Shown here: positions 58,714 through 64,000 of the stretch, one piece after another
Numbering within the stretch: the first letter of the stretch is position 1
Layout of the letters: each line of letters starts with the position of its first letter
NCBI GenBank assembly: GCA_963675135.1
Contig: OY776128.1
Coordinates: forward strand, 77,010,670-77,074,669
Reading direction: 5' to 3'
Source of the DNA: Galeopsis tetrahit
Lineage: Eukaryota; Streptophyta; Magnoliopsida; Lamiales; Lamiaceae
DNA length: 64,000 nucleotides
Made by a program: the position numbers and the translations under genes
The notes under the pieces: model-generated
The model's database searches: none
What the model saw: the letters and a program-made list of their open reading frames with translations, nothing else
What the model was told of the DNA's origin: nothing

Positions 58714-61149
58714 ATGTCAGACTTTACTCCCTCTCCCTCCACTGAAGGGGAGAGAACTCACTCTAATTCCTCTAGCCATAGACGCGGGAGTTTGACTCCA
58801 GACGAACTCTTTCAGTCGGGTCACACCGATGTTCTTTCCGATAGGTACCCTAGGTCTCAATTAGGTCCTGCTCCTGGTTCTTCTTCTTCTGGGAACAGAT
58901 CCTCGCCTCCTCCTCTTCCTCTAACTTTGACTTCCATGCCCTCCTCTTCTTCGTCACTTACTTTAATATCTAGACGTCCTCGTAAAATTGCAACTTCAGG
59001 AGACATTTCCAGTGATTTATGGGATAAGGTCGCTTCAAATTCTACTATTTCCTCTGCTGAATTAAAAGTTCTTAGGAGGAAATGTCATAATACCCCCGAT
59101 TTTCTATTTGACTTATCCCTCCCGGAAGAGAGGCTCAATTTCTTTTGTAGTCCATCTCTTCCCCTTTTCCAGCTCACATTGATGCCGGGGTTAGGTTCCC
59201 GATTTGCCCTTACTTGGCTAAAATTTGCCATCTCTTTGATATCTCCTTAGCCCAAGTCAATCCTTCTTCCATTAGGACTTGCTTATCTTTCTATATTCTT
59301 CTCAAACATTACGGGGGTAATCCTAGTTCGGAAATGTTTGTGGCTTGTCACGAAGTGAAGTTAAAAGAAGGCTTCTTTTACTTCAGTTCCTGTGTCAATG
59401 GTCCTCCAAATTTTATTAAAGAGCCTCCTAGTCTCGAAACGGGGTGGAAACGCAAGTATTTTTGGGTTACTCCTAAAGATGGGAAGTGGCCCTTCCCTAC
59501 TCCTGAATGGCAGTATACTAGTCCTTCTTACCCTTCAATTTCTGATTCCATAATCTCTAAAGAGGACCTAGCTATCATGACCTCCTTAGAGAAACACGTG
59601 AACTTACATGGTCTCTTTAAGATAGCTCATCTCGTTCGAGATCCAGGGGTTCTTATTAACTTTGGTCTTGATAGTTCTGGAGCGGAAATATCCCCCAGAA
59701 CCGGTATGCTCATCCTCCCTTTGAATGCTCCTCTTTGTTTTTCTAATCATATTAATTTCTTACTTCATTTTATATGATATTTTTTATCTCAGAGATAGAT
59801 TTCCTCTTCAGCTATGTAAAACTGGATGAGGATGATGATGAGGTCACAATTACTGGTGATACTGCGGCTATTTCAGAGCCTACCACCGATCATTCAGGGC
59901 TAGTGACCCTTACCTCCCCTGTGAACTCAGCTCCCCCTGCTCCCGGATCAACTCTTCCTCCTTTGGTCGCGCCTTTGGATAGAGGAAAACGCACAACAAC
60001 CTCCACTGCTGATACGGGCCCTGCCAAGAAGACGAAGTCTCATCGGACTCGACCAGATTCGGCTTTGGCGAGAATTTCGACTAAGGACCTTTATACTCTG
60101 GAGCTCCTAAAGCTGTTCATGAACTTAAAGGATCATCAAGCAGCTCCTTTGTCAAGGCTATCCCGACCACTGATGACAGATTTCATTATCGAGAGCATTC
60201 TATTTCTCAGTTGTGGAAGGTCCACTCAGAGTCTGTTACTCAGGTATTATTCTTTAATGGCTGTCCTTTTTAATTTCTCTTGTAAATGCTCCTTCTCTGA
60301 TATCACCATTCTTCTTTTCAGCTCTTGTCTGTTCAAGGACTCCTAATGAGTAAGACAGAAGGTTCCGAGGATCTAGAGCGTATCCGATCAGAGTTAGTCG
60401 AGAAAGATAAGCAAGTTCAAAAGGCTGCTTCCGATTTGAGTTTGCTTACTGTTGAAAATGCGGATCTTAAAAAACAGGTATCAGAGGCTTTGGAGCAAGC
60501 TGAGAGATCGCAGACTGAGCTGCAAACTCGTCATCAAGAGGAGATCTCTTCTCTCAAAACTCAACATGCGCAAGAAATCAGAGAGGCTCATGATAAGGGG
60601 TTAAAGAATGGTGTGGGGATTTGTCGTCAAAAATTATTAATGACCTCCGTGGGACAAGATTTTTTAAGAGATCTCCACTTGGGTTTAATTGAGGCTTATC
60701 AGCGGAGTCCTCAGTATATTCAAGATATGAATCCTCATATTGGTCACTTTGTTAACCATGGGATTAAGTGTACCTTATCACAAGCGCGTGCTCAAGGCCT
60801 CGTCCCTACTATTGATAAGAGTTTAATCATCAAATCCTTGAAGCCAACCCCCTCTTTCCAAGGAGATATTAATGTGGGCCCCAACTACGAGTGGTGGATG
60901 CCAGTAATTCAAAGGGCCGCTCTGAAGTTGGCCTTTGAAAAAGATCTTGATGTTGATGTTCCTGCTGCCTCTTCCTTGACTTACGACGTGTTCCCAGCTC
61001 ACCAGACCTCCATGATCCATATTGATTCGTTGCCTAACCTGCCCCCTTTGGAAGGGTCCGACACTCCAGATCTCGAACTTGCTACCGCTGATCCAGATCC
61101 AACCTTAGTTCCTACTTCTGGAGTTGAATCCACTGCTAATGTTTCTTAA
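58714..61149 (+). pseudogene. Antisense extra ORF of the Tat-like retrotransposon (putative gypsy-type transposon domain)
   Basis: Four successive plus-strand frames make one broken protein. Part 1 (58714-59250) is a Ser/Pro-rich head running into LPEERLNFFC. Part 2 continues in another frame with AHIDAGVRFPICPYLAKICH and SSCVNGPPNFIKEP, then WKRKYFWV, which resembles the Pfam 'putative gypsy type transposon' (Transposase_28) region. Part 3 has an acidic, Pro-rich segment (KLDEDDDEVTITG) with KTKSHRTRPDS. Part 4 is coiled coil (IRSELVEKDKQVQKAA) and a tail to TANVS. The breaks near 59160 and 60110 look like frameshifts. The junctions at about 59704-59822 and 60243-60321 have GT..AG borders and may be introns. 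An initiator at 58687 is also possible. Function is unknown; such ORFs are reported in plant Tat elements. Confidence 0.65.
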
Positions 61150-61309
61150 TAGTTTCCTTTTGTTCTGAGCGTATGTGCTCTTATGGTGAACTTTTGCTTT
61201 TTGTCTTTGTCATCAACTTTTATGGGATAACATTTTAATTTCTACTTTTTGCCTATACACTGTTTTGATCTTTTTGGTGTTTGTGTATGTTTTCATAGCA
61301 TAGAGTAGA
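61150..61309. other. Spacer between antisense ORF and the first tandem array
   Basis: T-rich sequence after the antisense stop codon, likely the 3' UTR of the antisense transcript. No repeat unit or frame was seen. Confidence 0.5.
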
Positions 61310-62216
61310 AATTATTCACTTCGTTCTGATCCCAGATTTTGGGACCAGATTCTGGTCGGGGATCTCTTCCCCCTTAAAAAATTGAAATTTTTTTATAAGT
61401 AAGAAATTATTCACTTCGTTCTGATCCCAGATCTTGGGACCAGATCCTGATCGGGGATCTCTTCCCCCTTAAAAAATTGAAATTTTTTACAAGTAAAAAA
61501 TTTATTTCACTTCGTTCTGATCCCAGATCTTGGGACCAGATCCTGATCGGGGATCTCTTCTCCCTTAAAAAATTGAATTTTTTTTACAAGTAAACAATTT
61601 ATTTCACTTCGTTCTGATCCCAGATCTTGGGACCAGATCCTGATCGGGGATCTCTTCCCCCTTAAAAAATTGAAATTTTTTTATAAGTAAAAAATTATTC
61701 ACTTCGTTCTGGTCCCAGATCTTGGGACCAGATCCTGATCGGGGATCTCTCCCCCCTTAAAAAATTGAATTTTTTTTTTATAAGTAAAAAAAATTATTCA
61801 CTTCATTCTGGTCCCAGATCCTAATCGGGGATCTCTTCCCCCTTAAAAAATTGAAAAAAAAAAAATTTATAAGTAAAAAATTATTCACTTCGTTCTGGTC
61901 CCAGATCTTGGTCCCAGATCCTGATCGGGGATCTCTTCCCCCTTAAAAAATTGAAATTTTTTTTTACATGTAAAAAATTATTCACTTCGTTCTGGTCCCA
62001 GATCTTGGGACCAGATCCTGATCGGGGATCTCTTCCCCCTTAAAAAATTGAAATTTTACTTCGTTCTGATCCCAGATCTTGGGACCAGATCCTGATCGGG
62101 GATCTCTTCCCCCTTAAAAAATTGAAAATTTTTTATAAGTAAAAAATTATTCACTTCGTTCTGGTCCCAGATCTTGGGACCAGATCCTGATCGGGGATCT
62201 CTTCCCCCTTAAAAAA
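61310..62216. repeat. Tandem array 1, about ten units of 75-100 bp
   Basis: Units contain TTCACTTCGTTCTG(A/G)TCCC, CAGATCTTGGGACCAGATCC and TGATCGGGGATCTCTTCCCC, then CCTTAAAAAATTGAA and a variable A/T linker. Length differences lie mainly in the homopolymer linkers. One unit near 61800 lacks the TTGGGACCAGATC piece. The core is a near-palindrome around AGATCT. Confidence 0.95.
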
Positions 62217-62221
62217 AATGG

Positions 62222-62548
62222 GCAGATCTTGCTCTTCCAGGATCTGATTTTATACTCTTCGCTGAGTTATTTATACTCCTCGGGGAGTTGTTTATACTCC
62301 GAAGCGAGCAGATCTTGCTTTTACAGAGTTTGATTTTATACTCTTCACTGAGTTATTTATACTCCTCGGGGAGTTGTTTATACTCCAAAGCGAGCAGATC
62401 TTGCTCTTACAGAGTCTGATTTTATACTCTTCACTGAGTTATTTATACTCCTCGGGGAGTTGTTTATACTCCAAAGCGAGCAGATCTTGCTCTTACAGAG
62501 TTTGATTTTATACTCTTCACTGAGTTATTTATACTCCTCGGGGAGTTT
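62222..62548. repeat. Tandem array 2, about four units of 86 bp
   Basis: Units begin GCAGATCTTGCT at 62222, 62308, 62394 and 62480. They contain GATTTTATACTCTTC, TGAGTTATTTATACTCCTCG and GGGGAGTTGTTTATACTCC. The last unit is cut short. TATACTC recurs three times per unit. Confidence 0.95.
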
Positions 62549-62720
62549 GATCATTTTATTGTGTGCATTGCCATAAGAATAGGATAAAGAGAAACTGCTC
62601 TCCCCAGTTCTCTGCTTCATTGAAATCTTTCAAAGTACAAGCTATTACAGAAGTTCTGGAAATTCAAATACGATATGCATAATTTAAAGGAAAATTCAAG
62701 ATCTAGATCTTGCCTGGTCT
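62549..62720. other. Spacer between array 2 and the pol stop codon
   Basis: Untranslated sequence following the pol frame on the minus strand. No motif was recognised. Confidence 0.5.
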
Positions 62721-64000
62721 TCAACAGTAGTACTTCTTCAACTTGCTTATGTTCCAGGGGCGTGCAACTTCTTTCCCATCTTCTTTCATTAGTTTGTATG
62801 CTCCTCCCTTAAGGACCTTGCTTACTATGAATGGCCCCTCCCAGTTCGGCTCCAATTTCTTCACTGGTTTTAGTGCATCCACTCTTCTGAGCACCATATC
62901 CCCCAGATCAAACCTTCTCGCTTTTACTTTCTTGTTATATCCAGCTCGGATCTGACTTTTATACACCTCAGCTCTAAGATGTGCTATCACCCTTTCTTCC
63001 TCTAACATGTCTAAGTTTTCTTTCATCAAGTGTGGGTTTCGCTCTTCATCGTAGAACGAGATCCGATGAGATTCAGAACCTATTTCCACGGGGATCACAG
63101 CTGCTGCCCCATATACCAAATTGAAGGGCGTTTCTCCAGTGGCCGTTTTAGGACTGGTCCGATATGACCAGAGGACAGACTCTAACTCTTCTGGCCATTT
63201 CCCCTTTTTCTTCTCTAGTCTTGCTTTGATTCCTTCTATTATAGTTCGATTGGTCACTTCCACTTGTCCATTGGCTTGAGGATGAGCTACAGAAGTGAAT
63301 CTTTGCTCAATTTTCATCTTTGTGCACCATCCTCGAATAGACCTTCCACAGAACTGTGTACCATTGTCTGAGATCAGGATCCGGGGTACTCCATATCTAC
63401 AGCAGATATTTTTCCATAGGAATATTTGGATGCTGTCTTCGTCGATGCTGGCCACTGCTTCTGCCTCAACCCATTTACTGAAGTAATCCACAGCTACAAT
63501 TAGGAAAGCTCTCCTCCCCGAAGCTTTTGGGAACTTTCCCACTATGTCGATCCCCCATTTGTCAAAGGGACATGGAGAGTACATGGCTCCCAACTCCTCT
63601 ACAGGAACATGAATGAGGGGGCCATGCTTCTGGCATTTATCACATTTTTGGATCCATTCCTTGGCATCCCTCATCATGCTTAGCCAAAAGTAACCAGCTC
63701 TTAAAATTCTTCTGACCACATCTCTAAACCCCGTGTGACTTCCAGCACATCCTTCGTGTATCTCCCGTATCACATAATTTCCTTTTTCAATTGTGATACA
63801 CTTTAAGTAAGGGTGTGAAAAGGATCTTCTGTATAAATCTTCTCCGATCATACAATACCTTGCGTACACTACCCTTCTCGGAACTCCAGGCTTATCAAGC
63901 CTCCGTCCTGTTTTCAGATAATGGACAATTGGTATCCTCCAATCTTCTCTTTCTGAGATCTCTTCTTCCACTGAAAATACTTCCAGGTCTATCATCCTGG
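62721..64000 (-). CDS. Ty3/gypsy polyprotein, integrase end (partial, open at window edge)
   Basis: The minus-strand frame is open through base 64000, so the Met at 63995 is internal, not a start. Counting from it, the zinc-binding HHCC is H80, H87, C118 and C121. The catalytic core has D150 (WGIDIVGKFP), D210 (ISDNGTQF) and E246 (ANGQVEVTNR), a D,D-35-E arrangement. A conserved WSYRTSPKTATGETPF segment and a C-terminal PNWEGPFIV (GPY/F-like) module follow. All catalytic residues are present and no stop interrupts 424 codons. It integrates element DNA into the host genome. The lineage fits Tat-type elements by sequence character and the 3' layout; reverse transcriptase would decide. Confidence 0.93.
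   Translation of the reverse strand, partial: RMIDLEVFSVEEEISEREDWRIPIVHYLKTGRRLDKPGVPRRVVYARYCMIGEDLYRRSFSHPYLKCITIEKGNYVIREIHEGCAGSHTGFRDVVRRILRAGYFWLSMMRDAKEWIQKCDKCQKHGPLIHVPVEELGAMYSPCPFDKWGIDIVGKFPKASGRRAFLIVAVDYFSKWVEAEAVASIDEDSIQIFLWKNICCRYGVPRILISDNGTQFCGRSIRGWCTKMKIEQRFTSVAHPQANGQVEVTNRTIIEGIKARLEKKKGKWPEELESVLWSYRTSPKTATGETPFNLVYGAAAVIPVEIGSESHRISFYDEERNPHLMKENLDMLEEERVIAHLRAEVYKSQIRAGYNKKVKARRFDLGDMVLRRVDALKPVKKLEPNWEGPFIVSKVLKGGAYKLMKEDGKEVARPWNISKLKKYYC

Larger units (their letters stand above)
57745..64000 (-). mobile_element. Ty3/gypsy LTR retrotransposon, Tat/Retand-like, incomplete at window edge
   Basis: Read on the minus strand: the C-terminal part of pol with integrase (64000-62721), a 3' untranslated region with two tandem arrays (62548-61310), an antisense extra reading frame (plus strand, 58714-61149), a polypurine tract (58344-58331) and the 3' LTR (58330-57745). 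An antisense ORF and hypervariable arrays between pol and the 3' LTR are known features of Tat-lineage elements, here recognised from the layout. The gag, protease, reverse transcriptase and 5' LTR lie beyond the window, so autonomy cannot be judged. Confidence 0.85.

Noticed and set aside
61310..62548. CRISPR-like array
   Set aside because: The units are direct tandem repeats with homopolymer linkers rather than repeats with unique spacers, in a eukaryotic retrotransposon.

Overview
This is nuclear DNA of a eudicot plant. It is AT-rich, with long introns using GT..AG (and a few GC..AG) borders, a chloroplast-targeted metabolic enzyme, a class XI myosin, and dense Stowaway, hAT and Mutator-type elements plus a Ty3/gypsy retrotransposon. 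An asterid is plausible, but nothing here fixes the family.

Layout. (1) 1650-4383, minus: pre-mRNA cleavage factor Im 25 kDa subunit, 7 exons, intron 2 expanded by three 282-bp tandem repeats. (2) 9352-10293, plus: intronless plastid RETICULATA-RELATED (DUF3411) protein. (3) 13474-16393, plus: 5-exon small membrane protein of the 'ribosomal protein L18ae-like' family. (4) 17684-19625, minus: 6-exon LYAR-type zinc-finger protein. (5) 20604-22156: foldback element with a perfect 9-bp target duplication. (6) 22614-26195, plus: 2-exon WD40 protein VIP3/SKI8. (7) 26763-30151: two Mutator-like elements about 30 bp apart. (8) 31728-33206, minus: intronless plastid threonine synthase. (9) 33207-39759: gene-free repeat-rich DNA with a hAT MITE and other relics. 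(10) 39760-56560, plus: complete class XI myosin, 39 coding exons, 1531 residues. (11) 57745-64000: one end of a minus-strand Ty3/gypsy element of apparent Tat/Retand type. It has a 3' LTR, an antisense extra reading frame with its own TATA box, two tandem arrays, and the integrase end of pol running off the window.

All splice models were built by hand from frame, splice sites and family resemblance. Phases close in every multi-exon gene, giving proteins of 219, 138, 307, 323 and 1531 residues. The genes are housekeeping functions (mRNA 3'-end formation, ribosome or nucleolar biology, transcription and RNA decay, amino-acid synthesis, actin transport) with no operon-like relationship. No convincing tRNA, snRNA, miRNA or CRISPR locus was found. 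The least ordinary content is the mobile DNA: long-TIR Mutator-like elements rich in GTCGAC, MITE families shared between introns, and the retrotransposon with antisense ORF and arrays. I did not find a clearly new biological system.
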